Positions 38,207 to 47,828 of a DNA stretch of 64,000 nucleotides are shown here, piece after piece. Each line of letters starts with the position of its first letter. Positions within the stretch are counted from its first letter, which is position 1. Below the pieces are notes generated by a model that searched no databases, had not been told where the DNA came from, and worked only from the letters and a program-made list of their open reading frames with translations. A program made the translations under genes and the position numbers. The DNA is from Corynebacterium phocae (GTDB lineage Bacteria > Actinomycetota > Actinomycetes > Mycobacteriales > Mycobacteriaceae): positions 310,001 to 374,000 of the forward strand of contig NZ_VXKJ01000043.1 of NCBI RefSeq assembly GCF_008693075.1, read 5' to 3'.

Positions 38207-38474
38207 TGTCTTTCCACTTTGCCACGAAGACGCCGTGACCTCTGGACGGCACGGCGGAACGAGCCTTAAAGTTATCCGATATTTAGGGGGCTGGCCAAGG
38301 CCGTGGAGTAGCGGGGACAAGGGGGTAAACAGTTTTCGGTTTCTTGCACTCCGGTGTGCAACAGCAAACAGCTTGCTGTTTACTGAAAGTTTGATGAATG
38401 AACCGAGTTTCGTTGGGAAATTGGCGGATCAGGTTGCCCGTCTTCACTAATCCCAGTATTGTTAGCACCTGTTG

Positions 38475-38503
38475 GTAACAAGATGGTCACAATCGTGTAA
38501 ACA
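38475..38503. promoter_or_regulatory. Triple MtrA-like repeat upstream of M23 peptidase 1
   Basis: GTAACAA (38475), GTCACAA (38486) and GTAAACA (38497) repeat with an exact 11-bp period, about 100 bp before the start codon. The rest of the 392-bp gap 38207-38598 contains the putative promoter but no gene. Confidence 0.5.
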
Positions 38504-38598
38504 CTAGCTTTTCAGTGAAACGCTTTAAATTTCTGAGCGTTCTACGGATTTGGCTTAGAGCGAAGAACACGGCTTGAGACAAGGAAAGAAGATACTTA

Positions 38599-39396
38599 AT
38601 GCGAAGCAACCTTCAGCGCAACGCTGGCCGTCACCGTAAGGTGACTGCTGCTCAGACGGCTAAAGGCCGCGTTGCTATTTTTACAGTCGCGGCGGGTGCA
38701 GTATCCGGCGCTGGCGCCACCGGCGTTGCAGCGGCTCAGGTTCAAGATAACGCGGACGGCGGTCCATCCACTAAAGCCCAGTCCGTTAACTTCACCCTGG
38801 CAGCAAATTCCTCCCCGCTCGACCGGTTTAATCAAGACCTCTCTAACGCCGTAGACGCGGCTAACACCGCTATTGCGGACGCTGCATTCGCAGCCCCCCA
38901 GATTCTGGCGCTGGCTGAAGAAAAGCCAGTCATCAACCTGCAGGAACAGCTACACAAGGCCATTGAGGCCTCTACGGCACGCGCGGCCGCTGACATGGCG
39001 GCCCGTGCCCCGCAAATTTCCCGTCCAGCCGAGGGCGCGTTCACTTCCCCCTTTGGCCCCCGCTGGGGAACTTTCCACTACGGCGTTGATATTGCTAACG
39101 CTCCGGGAACCCCCATCCTTGCCGTCATGGACGGTACCGTGGTTGACTCCGGACCGGCCTCCGGTTACGGCAACTGGATCCGTATCAAGCATGATGACGG
39201 CTCCCTTTCCCTTTACGGCCACATGCAGTCGCTTGACGTAGCTGTTGGCCAGCGCGTTACCGCCGGCCAAAAGATTGCCGGCATGGGCAGCCTGGGCTTT
39301 TCCACCGGCTCCCACCTGCATTTTGAGATCCACCCCGACGGCACCACTCCCGCCGACCCAGCCGCTTGGTTAGCGGAACACGGAATCAACCTTTAA
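38599..39396 (+). CDS. Secreted M23 (LytM-type) peptidase 1
   Basis: 265 residues. The signal peptide is a basic N-terminus with a hydrophobic stretch at about 25-47, likely cleaved after VAAAQ. A helical linker (about 60-135) leads to the zinc peptidase domain, FTSPFGPRWGTFHYGVDIAN, where the HxxxD supplies ligands, and GSHLHFEIHPDG, whose HxH gives the rest. The catalytic LYGHMQ motif is present. Such enzymes cut peptide cross-links in peptidoglycan or activate amidases during division. The ribosome site is AAGGAAAGAAG. The C. glutamicum homolog neighbours purN in the same order. The upstream repeat suggests MtrA control. Confidence 0.93.
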   Translation: MRSNLQRNAGRHRKVTAAQTAKGRVAIFTVAAGAVSGAGATGVAAAQVQDNADGGPSTKAQSVNFTLAANSSPLDRFNQDLSNAVDAANTAIADAAFAAPQILALAEEKPVINLQEQLHKAIEASTARAAADMAARAPQISRPAEGAFTSPFGPRWGTFHYGVDIANAPGTPILAVMDGTVVDSGPASGYGNWIRIKHDDGSLSLYGHMQSLDVAVGQRVTAGQKIAGMGSLGFSTGSHLHFEIHPDGTTPADPAAWLAEHGINL

Positions 39397-39425
39397 TAAG
39401 GCATCTTCTTCTTTCTTTTCAACGA

Positions 39426-39470
39426 GGGCGGACCTGCGGCGCAAAATCTTAGCGTTGGCCAGGTTCGCCC
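39426..39470 (+). terminator. Hairpin downstream of M23 peptidase 1
   Basis: GGGCGGACCTG pairs with CAGGTTCGCCC (one G-T wobble) about 30 bp after the stop, with no T run following. It may be a terminator. The rest of 39471-39718 holds no gene I can support. Confidence 0.45.
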
Positions 39471-39718
39471 CGAGCGCCGTTAAAATGTGGCAACCGTCAC
39501 ATTATTAGTTTTCCGATTAAACCAACCCCGGTCAAATACCCCCGTTTTGAGGATTTTGACACAGATAGCTTCGCGCCAAACTTCCGATCTCCTGGGGTAG
39601 ACCAGCGGGGAAATCACCCCCATCATCCGCCCTGCGCCGGACACCCCCTGACCATCACCGCCCAGGACACCTGCCCCCCTTACGTACAGGATACTTCCAC
39701 CACCCCCTTGCCAACCGA

Positions 39719-39760
39719 TTACTTACCCAGTAAGCTAGGGGTTGTTTACACAGTAAGTAA
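39719..39760. promoter_or_regulatory. Paired TTAC-NCA-GTAAG operator before the PadR gene
   Basis: Two copies of the near-palindrome TTACnCAGTAAG (39722-39734 and 39745-39757) lie 23 bp apart. The whole is framed by a perfect outer inverted repeat TTACTTAC/GTAAGTAA (39719-39726, 39753-39760). It is 40-80 bp upstream of the padR start, where autoregulation is expected. Confidence 0.65.
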
Positions 39761-39799
39761 CGCGCCAACCAGGCAAAACCCGAAAAGACAGGGGTACTC

Positions 39800-40336
39800 G
39801 TGTCCATCAAACACTCATTACTAGCTTTACTCAAGGAGGGCCCGTCCACCGCGAGCCAGCTACAGACCAGCTTCTCCACCGTTATGAATGAAGTGTGGTC
39901 ACTCAACCCAGGCCAAGTAGCCCAGACCCTCACCCGGCTGCAACGCGACGGCCTGGTCATCCCCCAGGGCCACACCACCGGCCCCACCGGACGTAAGGCG
40001 GAGCTTTACGCCCTCACCACAGCCGGTGAAGATGCGCTAAAAGAATGGTTCAATTCCGTTGTCGCACGCCCTGCAGCCGACCGGGATGAGCTTGTCATCA
40101 AAGTGGCCCTGGCCGCCAGCCGCGCAGACATTGACCTCATCACGCTTTTAGACAAGCAGCGTTTTGCCACACTCCAGGCCATCCGCGAACTCAACGTAGA
40201 GGCTCACAACCTCCCCCAGACCAGAACCACCCAACGGCTCACTCTGGAGCGCCGCGTCTTCGAACTAGAAGGACAACTGCGCTGGCTAGACCGCGTTGAG
40301 TCCCTATCCCCGCACACCTCCACACAGGAAGGCTAA
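39800..40336 (+). CDS. PadR-family transcriptional regulator
   Basis: 178 residues. The winged-helix N-domain reads SIKHSLLALLKEGPSTASQL, then SLNPGQVAQTLTRLQRDGLV and GRKAELYALTTAGEDAL, the classical PadR layout. A C-terminal dimerisation helix region follows (about 105-170). The GTG start follows AGGGG by six bases. The stop lies 5 bp before the ABC ATPase start, so it is co-transcribed. PadR proteins next to ABC exporters usually repress them until an antibiotic or peptide ligand binds. Confidence 0.93.
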   Translation: MSIKHSLLALLKEGPSTASQLQTSFSTVMNEVWSLNPGQVAQTLTRLQRDGLVIPQGHTTGPTGRKAELYALTTAGEDALKEWFNSVVARPAADRDELVIKVALAASRADIDLITLLDKQRFATLQAIRELNVEAHNLPQTRTTQRLTLERRVFELEGQLRWLDRVESLSPHTSTQEG

Positions 40337-40340
40337 AACC

Positions 40341-41036
40341 ATGTCACACGTCAACCCTCTAGAGCTAGATAACATCACTAGTATTTTTGGCACCGGCGCC
40401 CGCAAGGTCACCGCGCTAGACAACGTTTCTCTCACGCTCAGCCCAGGAGAGCTGGTGGCCGTGATGGGCCCCTCTGGCTCCGGCAAGTCCACCCTGCTCA
40501 ACGTGGCGGGCCTGCTCCAACCGCCCACCTCCGGAAGGGTGCTGGTCAACGGCATAGACACCGCCGGGATCAGCGCTTCCAAGGCCGCAGAGCTGCGCCG
40601 TAACCACCTAGGTTTTGTATTCCAGCACTTTAATTTGGTGTCCACTCTCACGGTAGGAGAAAACGTCACCTTGCCGCTAGAGCTAGAAGGGATGAGCAGC
40701 AGCCAGGCCAAGGAGCTAGCCCCGGCGGCCCTTGCGGAAGTGGGGCTGGAGAATATGGCGGACCGCTTCCCGGATGAAATCTCCGGTGGCCAAGCCCAGC
40801 GCGTGGCCATTGCCCGCGCACTGGTGGGCAAACGCGGCATCCTGCTGGCGGATGAGCCCACGGGCGCGCTGGACACCGCAACCGGTGAGGAAGTCATGCA
40901 GGTGCTACGCGGGCGGATAGACGGCGGTGCCAGTGGCCTGCTTGTTACGCATGAGCCCCGCTTTGCCGCCTGGGCGGACCGCGTGGTCATGGTCCGCGAC
41001 GGCCGCATTACTGACAACAACACCGCCCGGAAGTAA
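40341..41036 (+). CDS. ABC transporter ATPase, LolD/MacB type
   Basis: 231 residues. Walker A GPSGSGKSTLLN (about 46-57), Q-loop FVFQHFNL, signature ISGGQAQRVAIARAL and Walker B GILLADEPTGALD, followed by the H-loop VTHEPRFAAW. It pairs with the FtsX-like permease 9 bp downstream. AGGAAGG precedes the ATG; a 15-residue upstream extension from 40296 overlaps padR and was rejected. Substrate unknown; such mechanotransducing systems export or resist envelope-active compounds. Confidence 0.95.
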   Translation: MSHVNPLELDNITSIFGTGARKVTALDNVSLTLSPGELVAVMGPSGSGKSTLLNVAGLLQPPTSGRVLVNGIDTAGISASKAAELRRNHLGFVFQHFNLVSTLTVGENVTLPLELEGMSSSQAKELAPAALAEVGLENMADRFPDEISGGQAQRVAIARALVGKRGILLADEPTGALDTATGEEVMQVLRGRIDGGASGLLVTHEPRFAAWADRVVMVRDGRITDNNTARK

Positions 41037-41045
41037 GGAGTAGAT

Positions 41046-43832
41046 ATGTCAAGCTTTATTGCAGCAACCCGCCCCGTGCGGCGCGACATGTTTGGCCGCC
41101 CCGGCCGGTTAACCGCCGCGGTCATACTCATCGCACTAGCCGTAGCCGCCGTTGTGGGCATGGGTGTCTACACAGAGTCGAATAACCCCAAGTTCGTGCC
41201 GGCAGAAGCGCAAACCGTGTCTGGCCGGACAGGAAATCCCACCGCAGCGGAGCTGGAAAATGCCCTTCCCGCCGGATATTCGCTGGATGTCTCCGCTCGG
41301 GTGCTGGGTGTCTTCACGGCTTCTGCAGGTTCCGGGCAAGCGGCTCCTTACAGTTCCATGGTGGAGCAATACCCCCGGGAACTGCTCCTAGAAGATCTTC
41401 CCATCACTCCGGGTACCGGGGAGGTAGTGCTGGCCCATCCCGTGGCTGAGACTTTAGGGATCAAAAAGGGAGAGACTGTAGCCTTCCGGGCGGAAGGTCA
41501 TCCGCAGTTAGGGTCTGCCACCTTGACGGTGGTGGGGATAGTGCCAGGTTTTTCCTCCCTGGTTGGTCCAGATTCCCTGCTGACAATGGTTGATGTTCTA
41601 GACAACCCCGCGGCAGCCGCGGCGGCGTCGTTTACCATCACCGGGCCGCAGCCGCTGGACGCCCAGCAGCGCCAGGCCATGTTTGACCAAGGCTTTGAGG
41701 TTCAGCGCCTGCATGGTTCGCCCTACCCCTACATGGCTGGGGATGGTTCCAAAGTGAGCCCTGATTTCTTTTTCCTATTCCTTAACGTCATCCCCTTCCT
41801 TACCGGGTTTCTTTTCATCTTCCTTTTTCTATCCCCGGCCTTCGCGCTGGCGCTTTCCCGGCACACCCGTATGTTCGCCCTCATGGCGGCGCAGGGGGCA
41901 ACCCGCACACACATTGCCATGGCGGTGCTATCCTTTGCACTCTTTGCCGGCGTCTTGGGTGCCACCCTTGGCGTAGCGCTAGGGTGTGCGGCCGGCTGGG
42001 TTGCCGTTTCACTCCAGACCCCGGATTGGGAGGTGAGTTGGCCGGTGACATTTATTGCCTGTGCCTGGGCAGTAGCCCTCATCGGCTGCCTAGTGGCCGC
42101 GTCCATCCCCGCCTATCTAGCGGGCAAGTCTGCGCTAAGTAGTGCCATGCTAGGTGCCAACCCGGACCGCATGTTGCGGTGGAAGAAGTGGATGGCTGTG
42201 GGGCCGGTTATCTGTGCGCTGGTGGGGATAGCGCTGGCGGTGGGAACGTCTAAGGCTACTTCCGGCGCTTTTATAGCCTTTGCTCCTTACTTCCTCCTCC
42301 TTCCGGGCATGATTGGGTTTGCCCTCAGTGCGCCGGCGGTTGTATTGGGGATGTCTAAACTAGGCACCCGCGCCCCCATGGTCTGGCGCACCGCGGCGCG
42401 CGGCCTGGGACGTAGTTCCATGCGCGCAATCCCGGCGGTTGCCGCGTTACTGTGCGCCAGTTCCCTGTTTACGTTCAGCTCTAGCTCAATGCTGACGCAC
42501 GACGCCACCGCCAAGGCCCAGCTGCTCCTGGGCACCCCGCGCAACGTGGCGTTGATTACAGCTGGTGATAAGGAAACCATCGCAGACGTTGGCAGTATTC
42601 TCACCCAACGCCTGGGGGCGTCCACGGAGGTCCCTCTTTTTGGTCCGGCTACGCCCCGCGAGCTTGCTGGAGGTGCGAAGAGCTTTCGTCTTACAGCCAG
42701 GGATGCTCCGGCCTGCGATGGTTACTACGGCGCTACCTATACCTCATTCCTGAGCGTCGGTTACGGATTCCCGGGAACGTCTGGCCACGGTCCTGATAAG
42801 GATCCCCGCGAGGTAAGCCGGTGCTTGGCGCGTATCGCTCAGGATAATGGACCATCGACATCTTATGACTTCTACCTGACCAAGCACCTGATTGGCGGCC
42901 AGGAACTTCTGGATCTGGTGGTTTTTGACTCCCCCGATGACCGCGCCAAGGCCGCAAAGACGTTGGCCGCGGGAGGCATTGTGCTTCCGCGCGGGTCTGG
43001 GTTTATTCCGGAGGGTTCTTCGCAACCGGCACCCACCGTCAAGATTCAAGCGATCTCAGAGGCCGTTGAGGAGTTACAGGATGAACCGGTGACTAAAGAA
43101 ACCACAGCTGCACTGGAAGTAAGTGAGTCAATCTCACACCTTTCCCGGCCTGTTACGCTGCTTAGCCCCGAAGCCGCCAGGGCCCTGGAGCTTAACCCCA
43201 CGCTCATTGGCGCGGCCCTGGTCTACCCCCAGGACATTAGCGGTGCGGAGGCCACCGCTGCCCACCGGGAGGTAGATGAGCGAAACCTGCCGATATCGCG
43301 TATGGATAGCGCAGATTCCACACCGGAGGACGGCAGTCGCGATATCTTCGGTGAGACACTTACCGCCGATGTCTACTTTGCCGCGCAGGACCCGCAGGTT
43401 TCGCAGCCCTTTGTTGGGCCGCTATTCCTGGCGGCGTTGGTTATCATCACCATGCTGTTAGTCACAGCGCTGTCCGCCGCTACTCTGCGCCGGGAAAACC
43501 GCGCGTTCGCCGCCATCGGTGCCGCCCCCGGTTTTGGTGCCAAGGTGGCCGCACTACAGACCTTCCTGATTTCCAGCGCCGCCCTTGCCCTGGGCTTTGT
43601 GTCCGGACAGCTGGCCGTACTGGCAACCAGCACTGGAGACCTTCACGCCCCTACCGGGGAGCTCTTAGCGCTTGGCACCTTGGGCTACCAGCGCTTAAGC
43701 TGGCCGGTCCTGCTGGCAAGCCTGGGCGCCGTGGCGGTATCCACGGCACTGACCTGGGTCATCCACCGCCAGCGCAGAAGTGATTGCCAGGCGCTGGTAG
43801 GCGGTGCGCAGGAGGACCGCTTGCTGGCTTAA
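41046..43832 (+). CDS. FtsX-like ABC permease
   Basis: 928 residues, one polypeptide with an early membrane helix (about 18-38), a first extracellular domain (about 40-235), then three helices (about 240-345), further helices around 375-430 and 460-475, a second extracellular domain (about 480-785), and a three-helix FtsX unit at the end. This is a duplicated FtsX arrangement, like the 850-950-residue permeases of antimicrobial peptide resistance exporters. An ATPase and PadR precede it. The terminator at 43914 ends the unit. Confidence 0.92.
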   Translation: MSSFIAATRPVRRDMFGRPGRLTAAVILIALAVAAVVGMGVYTESNNPKFVPAEAQTVSGRTGNPTAAELENALPAGYSLDVSARVLGVFTASAGSGQAAPYSSMVEQYPRELLLEDLPITPGTGEVVLAHPVAETLGIKKGETVAFRAEGHPQLGSATLTVVGIVPGFSSLVGPDSLLTMVDVLDNPAAAAAASFTITGPQPLDAQQRQAMFDQGFEVQRLHGSPYPYMAGDGSKVSPDFFFLFLNVIPFLTGFLFIFLFLSPAFALALSRHTRMFALMAAQGATRTHIAMAVLSFALFAGVLGATLGVALGCAAGWVAVSLQTPDWEVSWPVTFIACAWAVALIGCLVAASIPAYLAGKSALSSAMLGANPDRMLRWKKWMAVGPVICALVGIALAVGTSKATSGAFIAFAPYFLLLPGMIGFALSAPAVVLGMSKLGTRAPMVWRTAARGLGRSSMRAIPAVAALLCASSLFTFSSSSMLTHDATAKAQLLLGTPRNVALITAGDKETIADVGSILTQRLGASTEVPLFGPATPRELAGGAKSFRLTARDAPACDGYYGATYTSFLSVGYGFPGTSGHGPDKDPREVSRCLARIAQDNGPSTSYDFYLTKHLIGGQELLDLVVFDSPDDRAKAAKTLAAGGIVLPRGSGFIPEGSSQPAPTVKIQAISEAVEELQDEPVTKETTAALEVSESISHLSRPVTLLSPEAARALELNPTLIGAALVYPQDISGAEATAAHREVDERNLPISRMDSADSTPEDGSRDIFGETLTADVYFAAQDPQVSQPFVGPLFLAALVIITMLLVTALSAATLRRENRAFAAIGAAPGFGAKVAALQTFLISSAALALGFVSGQLAVLATSTGDLHAPTGELLALGTLGYQRLSWPVLLASLGAVAVSTALTWVIHRQRRSDCQALVGGAQEDRLLA

Positions 43833-43913
43833 CTTTCTCGCGCCTAGCAGTCTTAGCGTGCCCACCCGGCCGCAAGAGTTGCCGCATGAAACGGCCTAGC
43901 CTTTGCTAAGAAA

Positions 43914-43943
43914 TGGACCGCCCCTGGGGCGGTTCATTTTTCA
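43914..43943 (+). terminator. Terminator of the padR-ABC operon
   Basis: TGGACCGCCCC pairs with GGGGCGGTTCA, followed by TTTTTC, 82 bp after the permease stop. The rest of 43833-44294 contains the promoter region of the second M23 gene and no gene. Confidence 0.85.
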
Positions 43944-44124
43944 TATGCCCCACCCCCACACGCCACCCCCATTCCTTAAATCACGACTTTACACCCTCAA
44001 CTTTAGTCACATTAGCAACACACGTAACACGCTGGCATGTTCGAATGTTTTCGAAATATGGGGCTCCTACCTGCAATTTCGAACGGTTGCACCGCTAGTC
44101 ATCAGACGTTACCTTTTAACAAGT

Positions 44125-44153
44125 GTCACAACGCGATAAACATCGTGTAACGA
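44125..44153. promoter_or_regulatory. Triple MtrA-like repeat upstream of M23 peptidase 2
   Basis: GTCACAA (44125), ATAAACA (44136) and GTAACGA (44147) repeat with an exact 11-bp period, about 140 bp before the start codon at 44295. The same spacing and similar core occur before M23 peptidase 1. Confidence 0.45.
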
Positions 44154-44294
44154 CACGCCCGGCTACTCAAAGTAACCAAAATTTTATTTTCTCCGCACAT
44201 CTCCATATTGACTCGATTCACAAAGCAAAATACGCCGTATGAGTTCCCAGTGGCTTTGACCATGTCTCAGGCAATATCGCGAAAAGGACCACTT

Positions 44295-45065
44295 ATGAAG
44301 CGCTATCCCGATGCGCGCCGCACCAGGGCCACTGCCTCCGCAGTAGCCGTTACCGCAGCACTCACGCTGTCCCAGGCACCCAACGCCATGGCCCACGAGG
44401 GCGATGTCGCCCCGGTGAGCACCACCAACGGCGAAGAGGGCTCCTCCAAGGAAGACATTGATACCGCCATTGTCGTGCTAGACACCTTGGCTGAACTAGC
44501 CGGCGCTGCGGACCAGATCCTCAATAACGAATCCCTCCCTCCCGCCGGTGGCGCCCCAAGCGGGGTGCGGGCAATTCTGGACCCTCACGTTATCTCCGGT
44601 CTGGCAGCGGCCCTAACCCCCGAGGTTGGCTCCCCGCTTAGCCCCTCCCTTCGCGGCACCACGGTGGAAGGCTACCCGGTAGTCTTCCCCACCTCCGGTG
44701 TTCTTACCTCCGGGTTTGGAATGCGTTGGGGCGCTATGCACAACGGTATTGACGTGGCCAACCCGGTGGGCACGCCCATCTACGCCGTCATGTCCGGCCA
44801 GGTCATCAGCTCCGGACCCGCGCAAGGGTTTGGCCACTGGATCCGCATCAAGCATGACAACGGCGCGGTTTCCGTCTACGGCCACATGCGCGGGGACTCC
44901 CTGCTGGTTAACGTGGGCGACCGTGTGGAAGCCGGCCAGCAAATTGCCTCTATTGGCAATGAGGGCCACTCCACCGGACCGCACCTGCACTTTGAAATCC
45001 ACCCAGATGGCGCTACGCCGGCTGACCCGCAGGCGTGGTTCGCGCAGCAGGGAATCTACTTCTAG
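44295..45065 (+). CDS. Secreted M23 (LytM-type) peptidase 2
   Basis: 256 residues from the ATG at 44295 with AAAAGGA upstream. The signal peptide is RRTRATASAVAVTAALTL, cleaved near AMA-HEG. The zinc peptidase core has GFGMRWGAMHNGIDVANP, SVYGHMRG and GPHLHFEIHPDGATP, with all ligands present. The last 110 residues closely match peptidase 1 (VDIANxPGTPI, SGPAxGxG). An upstream frame to 44208 is rejected. It sits between the ABC exporter and pcrA. Confidence 0.94.
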   Translation: MKRYPDARRTRATASAVAVTAALTLSQAPNAMAHEGDVAPVSTTNGEEGSSKEDIDTAIVVLDTLAELAGAADQILNNESLPPAGGAPSGVRAILDPHVISGLAAALTPEVGSPLSPSLRGTTVEGYPVVFPTSGVLTSGFGMRWGAMHNGIDVANPVGTPIYAVMSGQVISSGPAQGFGHWIRIKHDNGAVSVYGHMRGDSLLVNVGDRVEAGQQIASIGNEGHSTGPHLHFEIHPDGATPADPQAWFAQQGIYF

Positions 45066-45111
45066 GCTGCTGCGACATCCTGGCACTCCCGGCAGCGCGC
45101 CTGTAAAGCTG

Positions 45112-47679
45112 TTAGAGCTTTTCCATGGGAACGCCGCCAATGAGCATGAGCCGGACCTTGCCTGCGGAACCAAAATCAATGGTTGCGCTGGTACGAGGAC
45201 CAGTACCGCTTACCTCCAGGACCTTACCTAATCCGTATTTGTCATGGTTGACGCGGTCTCCTACAACTAAATCAAGTTTATTATTCCGTGGCCGCGCTGA
45301 GAGTTGCGAGCGCGAGGAAGTGGAAGGTTTACGGGCCTGCGTTGGGGAAGACGCGGAGCCCGTAGACTTTCCGCCGTAGCCGCCCCACTCCTTGTTATAG
45401 GTGCGGCCATAGGAATAATCATCATCACCCCAGGCCGAGGCCCGGGACAGGGAACTATCTTGTTCTCCACGGCGCCAGTCGATGAGATCTTCTGGGATCT
45501 CCGCGAGGAAGCGACTGGCCGGATTGGACAACGGATTACCCCAGGATGACCGGAGAAGCGCGCGAGTAAGATACAGTTGCTCGCGCGCTCTGGTGATCCC
45601 CACGTAGGCCAAGCGGCGCTCCTCTGACAGCTCCAGCGGATCCCCCAAGGAGCGCATATGCGGAAACTGCCCGTCTTCCCACCCCGGAAGAAAGACCACG
45701 GGAAATTCCAGACCCTTGGCCGTGTGCAACGTCATCAGTGTGACCACCCCGGATTCGTGCTCCGGAATTTGGTCCGCGTCCGCTACTAAGGAAACCTTTT
45801 CTAAAAAGGCCTGCAAGGAGCCCGGCGCGGCTTCTCCTTCTTCCATGCTCGCGCCGCCTTCACCGCCTAGCTCCGCGTCCGCCTCCGCGAACGCCATCTG
45901 GTTGGCTGCCTCTGAGCTGAATTCCCGCGCCACGGAAACCAACTCGTTGAGGTTGTCCAAGCGCGAGCCGTCCTGCGGGTCATTCGAGCTTTCCAGCAGT
46001 GCGCGGTAGCCGGTAGCGTCCAAGATTGTGGTGACCAGCTCCCCGATGTCTGGTTGCCCGGTGATCTCATTGGTCATAGCCGGCATCTGCGCGCGCACCG
46101 AGTCCATCATCTCCACGAACCTGGCCATGGCATTGCGCCCCATAGCACTAAGCCCCGGGATATCCCCCGCGGCCGCGTCACGCAGCGCCTGGGAGTAGCC
46201 AATACCCATGTTCTCCGCGTAGACCGCCAGGTGGCCTTCTGCCTTCGCGCCGATACCGCGCTTGGGCACGTTGATTATCCTCCGCAGGCTGATGGTGTCA
46301 TCTGGGTTGAACACAATGCGCAGGTAGGCCACCAGGTCGCGGATTTCTTTGCGCTCATAAAAGCGTGTGCCGCCCACCACTTTGTAGGGAATGCCAGAGC
46401 GGATGAAGATATCTTCAATGGCGCGGGAAGAGTTATTGGTCCGGTACATCACCGCCATATCGGAATACTCCCGGCCCCCGTCTACCAGTTGGTCAACTTC
46501 TTGGGCAATAAACCGGGCTTCGTCGTGCTCATTGTCTGAGACGTAACCGACAATCTTTGCGCCCTGACCGTGTGCTGTCCACAGGTTCTTCTTGCGGCGG
46601 TTGTCGTTTTTCGCAATCACCGCGTTGGCCGCGTTCAAGATGGTTTGGGTGGAGCGGTAGTTTTGCTCCAGCAAAATGGTGCGCGCCTGCGGGTAGTCGC
46701 GCTCAAATTCCTCAATGTTGCGGATGGTGGCGCCACGGAAGGCGTAGATGGACTGGTCCGAGTCACCCACCACGCACAGCTCCGGGGCCATGCCTTCCGC
46801 TACCCGGTTGCCTTGGCCCACCAGCGCCGCCACCAGGCGGTACTGCGCGTGGTTGGTGTCTTGGTACTCATCAATGAGCACGTGCTTGAACCGCCGCCGG
46901 TAGAACTCCACTACTTGCTGGTACTGGGTGAAGATGCGCACGACCTCCCCTATCAGGTCGTCAAAATCCACGGCGTTGGCGGCGCGGAGGCGCCGCTGGT
47001 ATTCGGCGTAGACCTGCGCGATGGTCAAGTCGAAGGGGTTGTGGGTGCGTTCTGCTTCTGCCAGCACGTAGTCCGGCCCTTGGAGCTCGTTTTTGTAGTT
47101 GGAGATGTTGTTGGCCAACACGCGGCTGGTGAACTTTTTCAGGTCCAAGCCCATGTCTTTAGCAATCAGCGAGCACAGCCGCCGGGCATCATCCGCGTCA
47201 TAAATGGTGAAGTTGGAGTTTAGCCCCGGCACCAGTTGCGCGTTTTGGCGCAAGATACGCACGCAGATGGAGTGGAAGGTGGATACCCACATGCGCTCCG
47301 CCACTGGCCCCACCAGCTGGCCCACGCGCTCTTTCATCTCCGCTGCGGCCTTGTTGGTAAACGTAATTGCCAGTACTTCCCAGGGTGCCACCCCCCGGTG
47401 CTGCATGAGGTAGGCAATCCGCCGGGTTAGCACCGCGGTCTTGCCCGATCCAGCGCCGGCCACGATGAGCAGCGGGGAGCCAATATGCTCCACCGCCTGC
47501 CGCTGCTGGGGGTTCAGCCCCTCCAACAGCGGGCTGTCCACGGCAGGTGCCGGTTGCTCTGCGGGCACCGGCGCGGGTTTGGCTCCCCCAAAGAGGAAGC
47601 CTTGCTCCCTACCAGTGGGTTCAGTTCCGGTGGCGGGCGTAGACGGGTTGCGGCGTGAAAACGGTGAGGAATTTTCCAT
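45112..47679 (-). CDS. pcrA: ATP-dependent DNA helicase PcrA/UvrD
   Basis: 3'-5' superfamily 1 helicase for repair and replication. 855 residues from the ATG at 47679. A disordered N-tail of about 50 precedes LNPQQRQAVEHIGSPLLIVA and Walker A GAGSGKTAVLTRR. Then TFTNKAAAEMKERV, VDEYQDTNHAQ (motif II), GDSDQSIYAFRGA, QNYRSTQ and LMTLHTAKGLEFPVVFLPGWEDG, all in order. A C-terminal tail with KLDLVVGDRVNHDKYGLGK is the RNA polymerase interaction domain. Longer starts at 47712 or 47784 overlap the divergent promoter and are less likely. Confidence 0.96.
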   Translation of the reverse strand: MENSSPFSRRNPSTPATGTEPTGREQGFLFGGAKPAPVPAEQPAPAVDSPLLEGLNPQQRQAVEHIGSPLLIVAGAGSGKTAVLTRRIAYLMQHRGVAPWEVLAITFTNKAAAEMKERVGQLVGPVAERMWVSTFHSICVRILRQNAQLVPGLNSNFTIYDADDARRLCSLIAKDMGLDLKKFTSRVLANNISNYKNELQGPDYVLAEAERTHNPFDLTIAQVYAEYQRRLRAANAVDFDDLIGEVVRIFTQYQQVVEFYRRRFKHVLIDEYQDTNHAQYRLVAALVGQGNRVAEGMAPELCVVGDSDQSIYAFRGATIRNIEEFERDYPQARTILLEQNYRSTQTILNAANAVIAKNDNRRKKNLWTAHGQGAKIVGYVSDNEHDEARFIAQEVDQLVDGGREYSDMAVMYRTNNSSRAIEDIFIRSGIPYKVVGGTRFYERKEIRDLVAYLRIVFNPDDTISLRRIINVPKRGIGAKAEGHLAVYAENMGIGYSQALRDAAAGDIPGLSAMGRNAMARFVEMMDSVRAQMPAMTNEITGQPDIGELVTTILDATGYRALLESSNDPQDGSRLDNLNELVSVAREFSSEAANQMAFAEADAELGGEGGASMEEGEAAPGSLQAFLEKVSLVADADQIPEHESGVVTLMTLHTAKGLEFPVVFLPGWEDGQFPHMRSLGDPLELSEERRLAYVGITRAREQLYLTRALLRSSWGNPLSNPASRFLAEIPEDLIDWRRGEQDSSLSRASAWGDDDYSYGRTYNKEWGGYGGKSTGSASSPTQARKPSTSSRSQLSARPRNNKLDLVVGDRVNHDKYGLGKVLEVSGTGPRTSATIDFGSAGKVRLMLIGGVPMEKL

Positions 47680-47828
47680 AGTGTTATCCAACCTACTACC
47701 TTGGGTGGACATGGGGCCTGTTACTCGCGGGGCTTGGCACCAAAGCTCGCGCGCCCTTAGCCCAACGGGGGCACTTGCCTGCAAAAACCATTGTGCATTC
47801 GGGGATTTCCGGGCTAGATTTAGACGCT

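Noticed and set aside
46054-47223. 161- and 217-codon plus-strand frames opposite pcrA
   Set aside because: Entirely within the conserved helicase motifs on the other strand.
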